Positions 1 through 8,278 are shown, counted from the stretch's first letter. The stretch: 8,400 nt of DNA from Gaiellasilicea sp035575835 (GCA_035575835.1 DATLXM010000053.1:1-8400), one strand, 5' to 3'. Numbers and translations: made by a program. Notes: a model not told the origin generated them from the letters alone.

Positions 1-884
1 GCGACGCGGTAGGTCTCGGCGAGGGCCGCGATCCGGCGCGCTTCGGTCAGCCCGCCGCAGTGGGTGATGTCCGGCTGCAGCACCGAGCACGCGTTCTTCT
101 CCAGGAGCTCGCGGAAGCCGCCCGCGCCGACGAGCCGCTCTCCCGTGGCGATCGGGGTCGAGACCGAGCGCTGGATCGCGGCGATGTCGTCGGCTCGCTC
201 CGGCCAGCACGGCTCCTCGAGCCAGTAGAGGCCGAACTGCTCCAGCGCGTGGGCGAAGAGGTGTCCCATCCGCGGGCTCGGCCGCGCGTGGCAGTCGACC
301 ATGATGTCGATCTCGTCTCCGACCGCCTCGCGCATCGCGGCGACGCACGCCTCCGCGTGACGGACCGGAGCAAGTCCCTCGAGCGGCATCGTCGGCGGCA
401 CCGCCATCGACTTGAAGGCGCTGAAGCCGTTCTCGACCATCGCGCTCGCGAGCTCGCCGAAGCGCGCCGGTTCCGAGCTCTCGTAGAAGTCCTCCATCTT
501 CCCGCCCCCGAGGTGCCCGTAGAGGCGGACGTAGTCGCGCACCGCCCCGCCCCAGAGCCGGTGACAGGGAACGCCGTGCACCTTCCCGAGGATGTCCCAG
601 AGGGCGATGTCTATCCCGGACAATGCGGTGCCGCGGACGATGTCGTTGCCGTGCCAGAAGTGCTGGCGGTACATCGTCTGCCAGAGGTGCTCGATCCGGG
701 TCGGATCCTCGCCGACGAGGAGCTCCGCGAGATCCTCGATCGCGCCGACGACGGCGCGGCTGTGCCACTCGAGGGTCGCCTCGCCCCATCCGTGGAGGCC
801 GTCCTGGTCGGTGAGCACGCGGACGAAGATCCAGTTGCGCATTCGCGCGTGGCAGACGTGCGCCTCGACGGCGGTGATCTTCAC
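1..884 (-). CDS. Enolase-superfamily sugar-acid dehydratase, galactonate dehydratase-like (3' end outside window)
   Basis: Family: mandelate racemase subgroup of the enolase superfamily. Known members abstract the alpha proton of a carboxylate next to a Mg2+ ion and dehydrate aldonic acids to 2-keto-3-deoxy acids in the cytoplasm. Seen: 294 complete codons. The N-terminal capping domain covers about residues 1-120, with the barrel following. Metal ligands are D197, E223 and E249 (in VDCHAR, WLEEP and TGER), and H199 lies beside D197. The 26-residue spacing of the three acids matches E. coli DgoD (D183/E209/E235), as do the motifs TGERL and QPDITHCGG. The partner histidine of DgoD (H285) would lie beyond the edge, so it cannot be checked. 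The GTG start at 884 overlaps the stop of the upstream gene (GTGA, 881-884) and has a GAAGGG ribosome site at 890-895. It is the third visible gene of the leftward operon. Galactonate itself as substrate is not established; related acids are equally possible. Confidence 0.9.
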   Translation of the reverse strand, partial: MKITAVEAHVCHARMRNWIFVRVLTDQDGLHGWGEATLEWHSRAVVGAIEDLAELLVGEDPTRIEHLWQTMYRQHFWHGNDIVRGTALSGIDIALWDILGKVHGVPCHRLWGGAVRDYVRLYGHLGGGKMEDFYESSEPARFGELASAMVENGFSAFKSMAVPPTMPLEGLAPVRHAEACVAAMREAVGDEIDIMVDCHARPSPRMGHLFAHALEQFGLYWLEEPCWPERADDIAAIQRSVSTPIATGERLVGAGGFRELLEKNACSVLQPDITHCGGLTEARRIAALAETYRV

Positions 885-2248
885 GCGAGCCCTTCGAGGA
901 GGGCGACGCTCTGCTCGACGACGCGCTCCACCTCGCCTCGATCGATGTTCGAGTTCGTGATCCCGTAGGCCCAGCGATAGCGATCCTGGTCGAGTAGGTC
1001 GCCGAGCGGAACGCCGTCGAGGAGGTCGAGGTCTTCGTCGCCGGGGAGGTAGCCGGCGTAGTCGTTCGTGTAGCCGAGGACGAACGTCGTTTCGAACGGG
1101 CTGCCCGCCCGGATCCGCTGACCCTGCTCGTTGAAGAGCTCGAACGGGTTGGCGGCGATCGCAGCGTCCCCGATCCGCAGAACCTGGAGCTCCGCCCGGA
1201 TCGGTGTCGCGGCCCGCGCGAGCATGTCTGCGTACATGGTCAGCGCGCCCTGCTGGTAGCCGAGCGGGAAGTCCTGCGCCGAGGTCGCCGTGTGGGTTTC
1301 TTCCTTCCAGACCTCGGGGAACTCAGGGACCTTCTGCGTCGCGAGCTCGGTTCGCCGCGACTCGATCTCGTCGAGCGAGAAAGGGATCCGGCGGCGGCGA
1401 AGCTCGACCGTCGTCGATGCGGCGGCGAGCTCGACCTCTTCGGTGGTCTCGATCTCCTCGAGCGCCCCGAGCACCGCGTGCGCGACTGCGTGTCCGAATT
1501 CGTCCCGGGTCGCGAAGCTGTGCCGGCGGGCCTCGCGGTTCCCGAACCAGAAGTCCCAGGCGGCGACGTCTCCGGCCGTGCCCGAGAGGAAGAGACACTC
1601 GGCGCCCGGGACGAGGGCCTCGACCGCTTCGCGCAGCGGCCCCGGGAAGTCCGTGTTCCAGAGCGTTGTCTCGCCGCCGATCAGGGTTGCGTGGCAGGCG
1701 ATGCTGGCGACGACCGCGATCGGCGAGCCGTCCTCGCAGTCGACGCGGAGCACCGGCACCGAATCGTCGACCGGGCGCTCGCGGCGGACGCGGTTGACGG
1801 TGATTCCGGGCGCGCTCCCCACTCCCGAGCCGACCCGGGCGGGGCGGCGGTTCCGCCACGCCGCGTAGACCGCGCCCACGAGCTGGTCGACGACCGCGGC
1901 GATGTAGCGCTCGAAGGCGGGCGAGTCGGCGAGCCCCGCGACCGAGGAGCCGCGCGAGATGCTCGGGGCGCTGTGATTGTGCGAGGCGTTCACGAGCACG
2001 GCCTCGGGCGCGATCCCTGTGAGCTCCTGGACGCGGGCGCGTACGTCCGCGGTCAGGTCTGCTCCCGCGAAAACGAGGTCGACGGCGACGATCGCGATCG
2101 TGCGCGTGCCGTCGTCGAGAACGAGCGCCTGCCCGATCAGCTGGTCGTGGACACCTGTCGCAAGCCCCGTGCGCGCGTTCCAGCAACCGTTCGGGAGCCC
2201 GGAGGGCGGGGTGATGTCGACGCGGGCGACACCGGCGGTGAGCGTCAC
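881..2248 (-). CDS. Neutral/alkaline ceramidase-fold protein (PF04734 type), probable zinc hydrolase without the ceramidase serine
   Basis: The 455-residue protein carries the ceramidase N-terminal-domain pattern: VARVDITPP near the start, SHNHSAP (H90, H92), ACHAT (H186), SGTAGDVAAW (222-231), NPFELF with E370, and LGYTNDYAGYLP (391-402). From the known neutral ceramidase structure, the likely zinc ligands are one of H90/H92, H186, E370 and Y397 or Y400. Two differences from true ceramidases stand out. The nucleophile motif GDVSPN reads GDVAAW here, so the catalytic serine is missing. The protein also has no signal peptide and no C-terminal immunoglobulin-like domain (true enzymes are about 650-780 residues and secreted). 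It is therefore probably a cytoplasmic enzyme of unknown substrate, serving the catabolic operon. The GTG start at 2248 overlaps the deacylase stop (GTGA, 2245-2248) and has GGAG at 2254-2257, five bases upstream. The fold assignment is firm; the activity is open. Confidence 0.85.
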   Translation of the reverse strand: MTLTAGVARVDITPPSGLPNGCWNARTGLATGVHDQLIGQALVLDDGTRTIAIVAVDLVFAGADLTADVRARVQELTGIAPEAVLVNASHNHSAPSISRGSSVAGLADSPAFERYIAAVVDQLVGAVYAAWRNRRPARVGSGVGSAPGITVNRVRRERPVDDSVPVLRVDCEDGSPIAVVASIACHATLIGGETTLWNTDFPGPLREAVEALVPGAECLFLSGTAGDVAAWDFWFGNREARRHSFATRDEFGHAVAHAVLGALEEIETTEEVELAAASTTVELRRRRIPFSLDEIESRRTELATQKVPEFPEVWKEETHTATSAQDFPLGYQQGALTMYADMLARAATPIRAELQVLRIGDAAIAANPFELFNEQGQRIRAGSPFETTFVLGYTNDYAGYLPGDEDLDLLDGVPLGDLLDQDRYRWAYGITNSNIDRGEVERVVEQSVALLEGLA

Positions 2249-3267
2249 TCGAGCTCCGATCTATCAACCTCGCGCGCGATGACGACCACGTTGTCGCCCT
2301 GCTCGGTCGTCGCGATCGCCCGGACGGCGCAGACGATCCCGTCATTCCGCGCCGCCACCTCCATCGGCTCGGCCTCCGGCCGCTCCAGCGAGTGGATCCG
2401 GCCGACGACCTCGCCCTCGCTCACCCGCTGGCCGAGGTCGACGAGCGTCTCGAAGACGCCCGAGACCGGCGCGAGCAGATAGTTGTCCGCGTCCGTCGCC
2501 ATCAGGAACACCTGCGGCGGAAGGCCGAGCGACTCGCGTGTCTCGACCTCGCCCTCGACGACGCCGTAGTGGCGGAGCACGTTCGCGAGCCCGCTCCGCG
2601 CGAGCCGGTGGATCGCCGCGGTCACGTGGCCGCCGCCGCCGAGCTCGGTCGAGACCACGATCTTCCCCTGCTGCTCCGCCTCGCCGACGAGGAGGCCCGT
2701 GCCGGCGATGTCGATGTAGACGCAGCACCAGTCCGTGTTCCAGGCGAGCATTCCTTCGACCATCGAGCGACGCTGGGCCACGTCCTCGACCCAGTGCATC
2801 TCCGACCACGGAAGGCAGAGACCGGTACGTCCGCCGCTGTGGATGTCCACGACGATGTCGGCGAGCGGGAAGAGGACGGAGGAGACGAAATGCGCGAGCT
2901 GCTCGTCGGGCGGGCCGGTGGGCGAACCAGGGAAGGAGCGGTTCAGGTTCGCGCCCGAGGGCCAGAGGCGGGTGTAAGCGCGGGAGGCCTCGAGCGAGAG
3001 GCACGGGATCACGATCACGCGCCCGCTCACCTGCTCGGGCCGGAGCTCGCGGGCGAGGTTGAGCGCGGCGACCTGGCCCTCGGGCTCGTCCCCGTGGACG
3101 CCGCCGATCACGAGCGCGGTCGGGCCCTCACCGTTCGCGACGCTGGTGATCGGAATCCACTGCGTCGACCAGCCCGACTGGTTCGACGACCGCGGTAGCT
3201 GCAGATGTCCGGAGTGCTTCCCGGCCTCGTCGAGGTCGAGCGTGCAGGTGATCGGAGAACCCGTCAT
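2245..3267 (-). CDS. DoeB-like zinc-dependent deacylase (succinylglutamate desuccinylase/aspartoacylase family), copy 1
   Basis: Family members are M14-type zinc amidohydrolases that remove an acyl group from an N-acyl amino acid. The closest known relative by eye is N-alpha-acetyl-L-2,4-diaminobutyrate deacetylase (DoeB/EutE) of ectoine breakdown. Seen: zinc ligands H58, E61 (GGVHGDE) and H143 (DIHSGG); a substrate-binding NLNRSFPG at 107-114 with R110; the probable catalytic E208 in TELGGGG; and a C-terminal beta domain (about 255-340). The 340-residue length is normal for the family. About half of the positions are identical by eye to the gene at 5825-6859, almost without gaps. Positions near the active site differ from the DoeB pattern: V57 and P62 replace N and Y, and S115/T117 replace the R and D of RPDG. 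The substrate may therefore differ. The ATG start at 3267 is the only ATG start in the cluster and has GGAG three bases upstream. This is the first gene of the leftward operon. Confidence 0.9.
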   Translation of the reverse strand: MTGSPITCTLDLDEAGKHSGHLQLPRSSNQSGWSTQWIPITSVANGEGPTALVIGGVHGDEPEGQVAALNLARELRPEQVSGRVIVIPCLSLEASRAYTRLWPSGANLNRSFPGSPTGPPDEQLAHFVSSVLFPLADIVVDIHSGGRTGLCLPWSEMHWVEDVAQRRSMVEGMLAWNTDWCCVYIDIAGTGLLVGEAEQQGKIVVSTELGGGGHVTAAIHRLARSGLANVLRHYGVVEGEVETRESLGLPPQVFLMATDADNYLLAPVSGVFETLVDLGQRVSEGEVVGRIHSLERPEAEPMEVAARNDGIVCAVRAIATTEQGDNVVVIAREVDRSELE

Positions 3268-3289
3268 TAGCTCCGCGCGACTCTATTGG

Positions 3290-3319
3290 ATTGTTGACAA
3301 TTTCGCTATAGTCCACAAT
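3290..3319. promoter_or_regulatory. Pair of 12-bp palindromes, candidate GntR-type operators
   Basis: ATTGTTGACAAT (3290-3301) has perfect 5-base inverted arms around a TG centre. ATAGTCCACAAT (3308-3319) has the same layout with one arm mismatch. The centres are 18 bp apart, nearly two helical turns. A core of GT-NN-AC with A/T-rich flanks resembles operators bound by GntR-family (FadR/FCD) repressors, which commonly control sugar-acid catabolism. Both sites overlap the candidate promoters of both directions, so one regulator could control both operons. The regulator family is inferred, and no regulator gene is present in the window. Confidence 0.5.
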
Positions 3320-3327
3320 CGCTGCCT

Positions 3328-3334
3328 GGGGAGG
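3328..3334 (+). promoter_or_regulatory. Strong Shine-Dalgarno-like GGGGAGG without an in-frame start
   Basis: GGGGAGG is the best anti-16S match in the divergent region, but it lies 36 bases before the enolase GTG, too far to serve it directly. The nearest possible start is TTG at 3346, in a different frame that stays open to 4533 across the whole enolase gene. That frame is arginine-rich and looks non-coding. The motif may be chance, a ribosome standby site, or part of leader control. Confidence 0.25.
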
Positions 3335-3358
3335 TTCGGCGGCAGTTGTCCATCTCTC

Positions 3359-3363
3359 GGGAG
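3359..3363 (+). promoter_or_regulatory. Ribosome binding site of the rightward enolase-superfamily gene
   Basis: GGGAG ends seven bases before GTG at 3371, a good spacing. It decides the start: the reading frame is open for about 300 bases further upstream, but that part lies antisense to the divergent deacylase and across the promoter. Protein similarity (VKITDVEA, matching VKITAVEA in the other enolase-superfamily gene) begins exactly here. Confidence 0.75.
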
Positions 3364-3370
3364 CCAACGC

Positions 3371-4501
3371 GTGAAGATCACCGATGTCGAGGCCGTCGTC
3401 CTGCGACAGGCCGTGCTCAACGAAGGCATCGCGGACGGGAGCCAGGACGACCTCGTGATCCTCGTCTCGACCGACGAGGGGATCACCGGGATCGGCGAGG
3501 TCGACTCCGCCCCCGAGGCGGTGCAGGCGCTCGTCCAGCAACGCGGCTCGCACGCGGTCGCAACGAGCCTGCGCGACGCGCTCCTCGGCGAGGATCCCCT
3601 GGACGTCGAGCGCCTCTGGGACAAGATGTACCGCAGCCTGATCTACGTCGGCCGGCGCGGGATCGCGATCCACGCGATCAGCGGTGTCGACATCGCCCTC
3701 TGGGACATCAAGGGGAAGGCGCTCGGGAAGCCTGTTTGCGAGCTCCTCGGGACGCCGGTGCGCGAGCGGATTCGCGCCTACGCCTCGATGCTGATGCCCG
3801 ACACGCCCGAGGAGACCTCAGAGCGCGTGAGCGCACTCAAGGAGCAGCACTTCACCGCGATCAAGCTCGGCTGGGGCCCGCTCGGGAAGGACGCCAACCA
3901 CGACGTCAAGCTCGCGACGGCCGCGAAGGAGGCGGCGGGCGACGACGTCGAGATCCTGATCGACGCCGGGCTCGGCTACGTCGCCGACGCCGACACGGCG
4001 ATCCGGGTCGCGCGCGAGCTCGAGGAGCTCGGGATCTACTGGCTCGAGGAGCCGTTCGAGCCCGACGAGTACGAGGCGTACGCGAAGCTTGCCGACGCGG
4101 TCGAGATCACGATCGCCGCGGGCGAGCAGGACGCGACGCGCTGGGGCTTCCGCGAGCTGATCGAGCGAGGCCACGTCGACCTCGTCCAGCCGGATGTGAC
4201 CCGCTGCGGCGGGATCACGGAGACTCTTCGCATTGCCGAGCTCGCCCGCGAGCACGGTGTCGAGACGGTGCCGCACGCATGGAAGAGCGGGATCATCAAG
4301 GCCGCCTCCCTGCACGTGAACGCCGTCCTCCCCGACGCTCTCTTCCAGGAGTACTGCGTGGCCGACACAGAGATCAACACCAAGCTGACGCAGCAGCTCC
4401 TCCCGATCGAGGCGGACGGTTGCGTCGCGATCCCCACCGCCCCCGGACTCGGGGTCGACCTCGACCTGGACGTCTTCGAGTCGCTCCGGGTGACCCAATG
4501 A
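3371..4501 (+). CDS. Enolase-superfamily (mandelate racemase subgroup) dehydratase of unassigned substrate
   Basis: The 376-residue protein has the usual family length: a capping domain (about 1-125), a barrel (about 140-330) and a C-terminal return to the cap. Metal ligands are D198 (LIDAG), E226 (WLEEP) and E252 (AAGEQ). A His-Asp dyad is formed by H302 (VPHAW) and D275 (QPDV). The second-strand motif is K165-L-G167, where mandelate racemase has K-x-K, so the second lysine base is missing. Family knowledge: one His-Asp base without the opposing lysine fits a one-base dehydration of a hydroxy acid better than racemisation (inference). It is clearly distinct from the gene at 1-884, which has D-x-H on the third strand; here G200 takes the place of that histidine. 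The GTG start has a good ribosome site. First gene of the rightward operon, so it may commit the substrate to the pathway. Galactarate, rhamnonate and related acids are all possible. Confidence 0.9.
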   Translation: MKITDVEAVVLRQAVLNEGIADGSQDDLVILVSTDEGITGIGEVDSAPEAVQALVQQRGSHAVATSLRDALLGEDPLDVERLWDKMYRSLIYVGRRGIAIHAISGVDIALWDIKGKALGKPVCELLGTPVRERIRAYASMLMPDTPEETSERVSALKEQHFTAIKLGWGPLGKDANHDVKLATAAKEAAGDDVEILIDAGLGYVADADTAIRVARELEELGIYWLEEPFEPDEYEAYAKLADAVEITIAAGEQDATRWGFRELIERGHVDLVQPDVTRCGGITETLRIAELAREHGVETVPHAWKSGIIKAASLHVNAVLPDALFQEYCVADTEINTKLTQQLLPIEADGCVAIPTAPGLGVDLDLDVFESLRVTQ

Positions 4502-4529
4502 GCAGTGACCCAATGAGCGGGGTGACGCA

Positions 4530-4534
<5 letters not shown>
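4490..4534 (+). repeat. Three tandem copies of a gene-junction unit (GTGACCCAATGAG type)
   Basis: GTGACCCAATGAGC occurs at 4490-4503 and again at 4505-4518. A degenerate third copy, GTGACGCAGTGAG, lies at 4522-4534. The spacing is 15 then 17 bases. Each copy holds a GGTGA- or AGTGA-like purine stretch followed four bases later by a start codon overlapping a stop (ATGA, ATGA, GTGA). The first copy contains the enolase stop and the third contains the aminotransferase start, so the junction itself appears to have been multiplied. Confidence 0.8.
4498..4533 (+). CDS. Candidate 11-codon coupling mini-frame (MSSDPMSGVTQ)
   Basis: An ATG at 4498 overlaps the enolase stop as ATGA (4498-4501). The frame runs 11 codons and ends in TGA at 4531-4533, overlapping the aminotransferase GTG as GTGA (4530-4533). 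It sits in the tandem repeat, with GGGTGA four bases upstream. Such a bridge would let ribosomes that end on the enolase reach the aminotransferase by two short re-initiation steps. The peptide itself resembles nothing known and need not be functional. It may simply be a by-product of the repeat. Confidence 0.3.
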
Positions 4535-5824
<1,290 letters not shown>

Positions 5825-5828
<4 letters not shown>

Positions 5829-6859
5829 GCACGACGGCGCTCGACTCGCCGGTCACCTGCACGATCGACCTGAACGCCCCCGGCCGCCAGGTCGGGCGGC
5901 TTCAGCTTCCGAAGATCACGAACACCGGCGGCTGGGCGCAGAGCTTTGTCCCGATCGCGTGCTTCGCGAACGGCGACGGGCCGACCGTGCTCGTCTCCGG
6001 CGGCAACCACGGTGACGAGTACGAGGGGCAGGTGGCGGCGCTACGCCTGATCCAGGAACTCGAGCTGGAGCTGGTCACCGGCCGGATCGTCGTGATCCCC
6101 GTGATCTCGACCGAGGCCTCGAAGGCGTGCACCCGGATGTGGGCCTCCGGCGTCAACTTCAACCGCTCCTTCCCCGGCCGGCCGGACGGGCCGCCCAACG
6201 AGCAACTCGCCGACTTCATGACCCGCGGGCTCTTCCCGCTCGCCGACACCGTGATCGACATGCACTCGGGCGGCCGGACGGCGTGGTTCCTCCCGTGCTC
6301 GCACATGCACGTCGTCGACGACCCCGACCAGCGCAAGGCGATGCTCGAGGGGATGCAGGCCTGGAACTCGGATTGGCACTTCCTCTACATCGACGTCAAC
6401 GGGACGGGGCTCCTCCCGGTCGAGGCCGAGGATCAGGGCAAGGTCGTGATCACGACCGAGCTCGGTGGCGGCGGCCGTGTTCCGGCCCCGGTGCACCAGC
6501 TTTCGTGGAGCGGCCTCACGAACGTGCTCCGCCACCAGGGCGTGCTCGAGGGCGAGGTGCAGACCCGCGCCTCGCTCGGCCTGCCCGAGGCGATCATCCT
6601 CGACGGACGCGACCCGGCCAACTACGTGATCTGCGAGGAGGACGGGATCTTCGAGGGGTTGATCGAGCCCGGCGAGACCGTCTCGGAGGGCGATCCGGTG
6701 GCCCGACTCTGGTTCCCGGACACGCCCGATCGCGAGCCGACAGTGCTACGTGCCCCGCTCGACGGGGTGCTCGCGTGCACCCGTGCGATCCCTGCGACGG
6801 AGGCCGGCGACGGGGCCTTCACGCTCGGCCAGCCGATCCGCGCGGAGGAGCTCTCCTGA
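5825..6859 (+). CDS. DoeB-like zinc-dependent deacylase (succinylglutamate desuccinylase/aspartoacylase family), copy 2
   Basis: This is a paralogue of the gene at 2245-3267. Seen: zinc ligands H62 and E65 in GGNHGDEYEG, and H147 in DMHSGG; NFNRSFPGRPDG at 111-122 with R114; the probable catalytic E212 in TELGGGG; and a C-terminal beta domain from about 260. GGNHGDEYEG and SFPGRPDG are the signatures I recall from N-alpha-acetyl-diaminobutyrate deacetylase (DoeB/EutE), so this copy is the more DoeB-like of the two. The genes that would confirm ectoine use, ectoine hydrolase (M24 peptidase fold) and the aspartate semialdehyde dehydrogenase, are not in the window. Its exact N-acyl substrate is therefore uncertain. 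The 344-residue length is normal. The GTG start at 5825 overlaps the aminotransferase stop (GTGA, 5825-5828), so the two are probably translated in step and may act in sequence, deacylation then transamination. Confidence 0.9.
6844..6850 (+). promoter_or_regulatory. Ribosome binding site of the MFS transporter gene
   Basis: GGAGGAG lies inside the last codons of the preceding deacylase, ten bases before GTG at 6861. It supports this start over positions upstream that remain open inside the deacylase gene. A nearby CTCC (6853-6856) could pair with GGAG (6844-6847) in a weak 4-bp hairpin and modulate access; this is speculative. Confidence 0.7.
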
Positions 6860-6860
6860 C

Positions 6861-8147
6861 GTGAGTCGCCTGGCGTGGGTCGGCGGACGGACGTTCGCCA
6901 GCCTGCGCAACCACCGGAACTTCCGCCTCTACTTCGCGAGCCACGCCGTCTCCTTCGCGGGGACGTGGATGCAGCAGATAGCGGCGTACTGGCTCGTGCT
7001 CGAGCTGACCGGCTCACCGGTTGCGGTCGGCGCCCTCGCGCTCGCACAGCTCCTCCCCGTGACGGTGTTCGGGCTCGCCGTCGGCCAGGTGATCGACCGG
7101 GTCGACGTCCGCCGCCTCCTCCTCTTCACCGAGTCGATCCTCAGCGCGGCGGCGCTGACGCTCGCCGTGCTGACGCTGACAGGGGCGATCCAGCTCTGGC
7201 AGGTCTATGCGATCGGGGTGCTCCAGGGGCTCGTGCTCACCCTCGGAAACCCGGCCCGGCACACCCTCGTCTTCCGGATCGTCGGCACCGCTGACCTGCC
7301 GAACGCGGTCGCGCTCAGCTCCGGACTCGGAACGATGGCGCGGATCGTCGGGCCCGGCCTCGGCGGGCTCGTCGTCGCACTCGCTGGGCCTGGCGTGGCG
7401 TTCGCGGTCAACTCGGCGACCTTCGGGGCGACCGTGACGGCACTCCTAGCGATGCGGGTGAAAGACCTGATCCCGTTCGAGGCCGCGCCCGGCCGTGCGA
7501 GCTACCGGGCTCTCGGCCGCTTCGTCTTTCTCGACCGGCGCGTGACGGTCGCGTTCTTCGCCGTCCTCTTCCTCTCCACGGTGTCGTTCAACTTCGACGT
7601 CCTCCTCCCGCTCGTCGCCCGTCAGACCCTCGACGCGGGCGCGGACGTCTTCGGGCTGATCGCGGCGATCTTCGGCGCGGGCGCTCTCTGCGGGGCGTTG
7701 TTCCTGGCCACGGTCGGGCGCGCGAGCCTGCGCCTGCTCCTGCTCGGTGCCGGCGGCTTCGGTGTCCTCGAGCTCGCGCTTGCTCCGCAGGACTCCGTGC
7801 TCGCGGTCTGCCTCCTGCTCGTCCCGATCGGGATCTGTTACGTCGTCTGGGGCTCGAGCGCGCTCGCCTCGCTCCAGCTCGCCGCCCCTCCCCACCTCCG
7901 CGGCCAGGCCGCGAGCCTCTACTTCTTCGCCTTCCAGGGCGGCGCCCCGCTCGGTGGCCTCCTGGCCGGCTGGCTGACGAGCAAGGGCGGCACGGGGCTC
8001 GCATTCGCGGTCGCCGGCGCCTCCGCGGTCGTCGTCGCAGTCGTCGGGGCGGCCGCGCTCCTTCCGGGCTCCTCCCGTTCGCGAGGCGAGCCGGAGGGCG
8101 ACGAGATCCCCGCCGAGCCGATCGCCGGTCCGATCCCGGGCAGGTAG
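6861..8147 (+). CDS. Major facilitator superfamily transporter (MFS_3 / EntS-like branch)
   Basis: The 428-residue membrane protein has about 12 hydrophobic segments, roughly at 23-46, 53-77, 86-106, 110-130, 155-176, 178-198, 227-250, 262-284, 289-306, 312-335, 350-371 and 378-401. The MFS loop motif is seen as GQVIDR with following RR at 75-85. NPARHTLVFR (130-139) and DLPNAVALSSGLGTMARIVGP (145-165) are typical of the branch around the enterobactin exporter EntS. The tail (402-428) is hydrophilic, rich in Pro, Glu and Gly. Start chosen at GTG 6861, one base after the deacylase stop, with a strong ribosome site; the hydrophobic core and the motif FRLYFASHAVS begin soon after. As the last gene of the operon it may import the substrate or export a toxic intermediate. 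The EntS branch is better known for export, which makes uptake less certain. Confidence 0.88.
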   Translation: MSRLAWVGGRTFASLRNHRNFRLYFASHAVSFAGTWMQQIAAYWLVLELTGSPVAVGALALAQLLPVTVFGLAVGQVIDRVDVRRLLLFTESILSAAALTLAVLTLTGAIQLWQVYAIGVLQGLVLTLGNPARHTLVFRIVGTADLPNAVALSSGLGTMARIVGPGLGGLVVALAGPGVAFAVNSATFGATVTALLAMRVKDLIPFEAAPGRASYRALGRFVFLDRRVTVAFFAVLFLSTVSFNFDVLLPLVARQTLDAGADVFGLIAAIFGAGALCGALFLATVGRASLRLLLLGAGGFGVLELALAPQDSVLAVCLLLVPIGICYVVWGSSALASLQLAAPPHLRGQAASLYFFAFQGGAPLGGLLAGWLTSKGGTGLAFAVAGASAVVVAVVGAAALLPGSSRSRGEPEGDEIPAEPIAGPIPGR

Positions 8148-8278
8148 GCGCGATGATTTCGTAGCGGCGCGATCGTCCAGGCACGACTCCGACTTCGACG
8201 CCATCCGGGACGAACCAGCCTTTCAGGCCCTCGTCGGCTGAGCTCATTCGTGCGAGGCGACCGAGTCGGCCCTCTTCT
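8148..8278. other. Convergent intergenic region, no clear terminator
   Basis: This 131-base gap lies between the MFS gene and the convergent reductase-like gene. The only pattern I see is an 8-base direct repeat, GGCGCGAT, at 8147-8154 and 8166-8173. No GC-rich hairpin with a T-run is evident, so transcripts from the two sides may end by Rho or may overlap. Minus-strand frames crossing this gap continue only antisense through the MFS gene and look non-coding. Confidence 0.5.

Larger units (their letters stand above)
3268..3370. promoter_or_regulatory. Divergent intergenic promoter region of the two operons
   Basis: This 103-base gap separates the two divergent operons and is the only AT-rich stretch in the cluster, concentrated at about 3281-3320. 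A TATAGT at 3307-3312 is a reasonable minus-10 box for the rightward operon. That would put transcription start near 3319 and give a leader of about 50 bases. No good minus-35 lies at 17 bases (TATTGG at 3284-3289 is weak), so activation or another sigma factor is possible. Leftward, TTGTGG (complement of 3313-3318) and AACAAT (complement of 3290-3295) are 17 bases apart and form a candidate promoter. Location is well supported by the gene arrangement; the exact boxes are not. Confidence 0.65.

Noticed and set aside
60..968. Long plus-strand open frame opposite the left-edge enolase-superfamily gene
   Set aside because: Its translation is rich in Arg, Asp, Val and Ala with no family motif, and it is the antisense of a clear dehydratase on the minus strand.
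1292..2482. 396-codon plus-strand open frame across the ceramidase-fold gene
   Set aside because: The opposite strand encodes a protein with recognisable ceramidase-domain motifs; this frame is an antisense shadow typical of high-GC DNA.
3294..3312. TTGACA (3294-3299) and TATAGT (3307-3312) as a minus-35/minus-10 pair
   Set aside because: The spacer is only 7 bases, far from 16-18. TTGACA is better explained as part of the palindrome ATTGTTGACAAT.
3059..3370. N-terminal extension of the rightward enolase-superfamily gene upstream of 3371
   Set aside because: It would read through the divergent promoter and antisense to the deacylase, has no family similarity, and a good ribosome site marks GTG 3371.
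3371..4501. N-succinylamino-acid racemase partnered with a desuccinylase
   Set aside because: Attractive given the deacylase family, but that activity belongs to the muconate-cycloisomerase-like subgroup with lysines on both sides; here the bases are H302-D275 and the second lysine is missing.
8148..8278. Intrinsic terminator between the convergent genes
   Set aside because: No GC-rich stem of useful length followed by T residues on either strand; CCGAGTCGG near 8265 has almost no loop.
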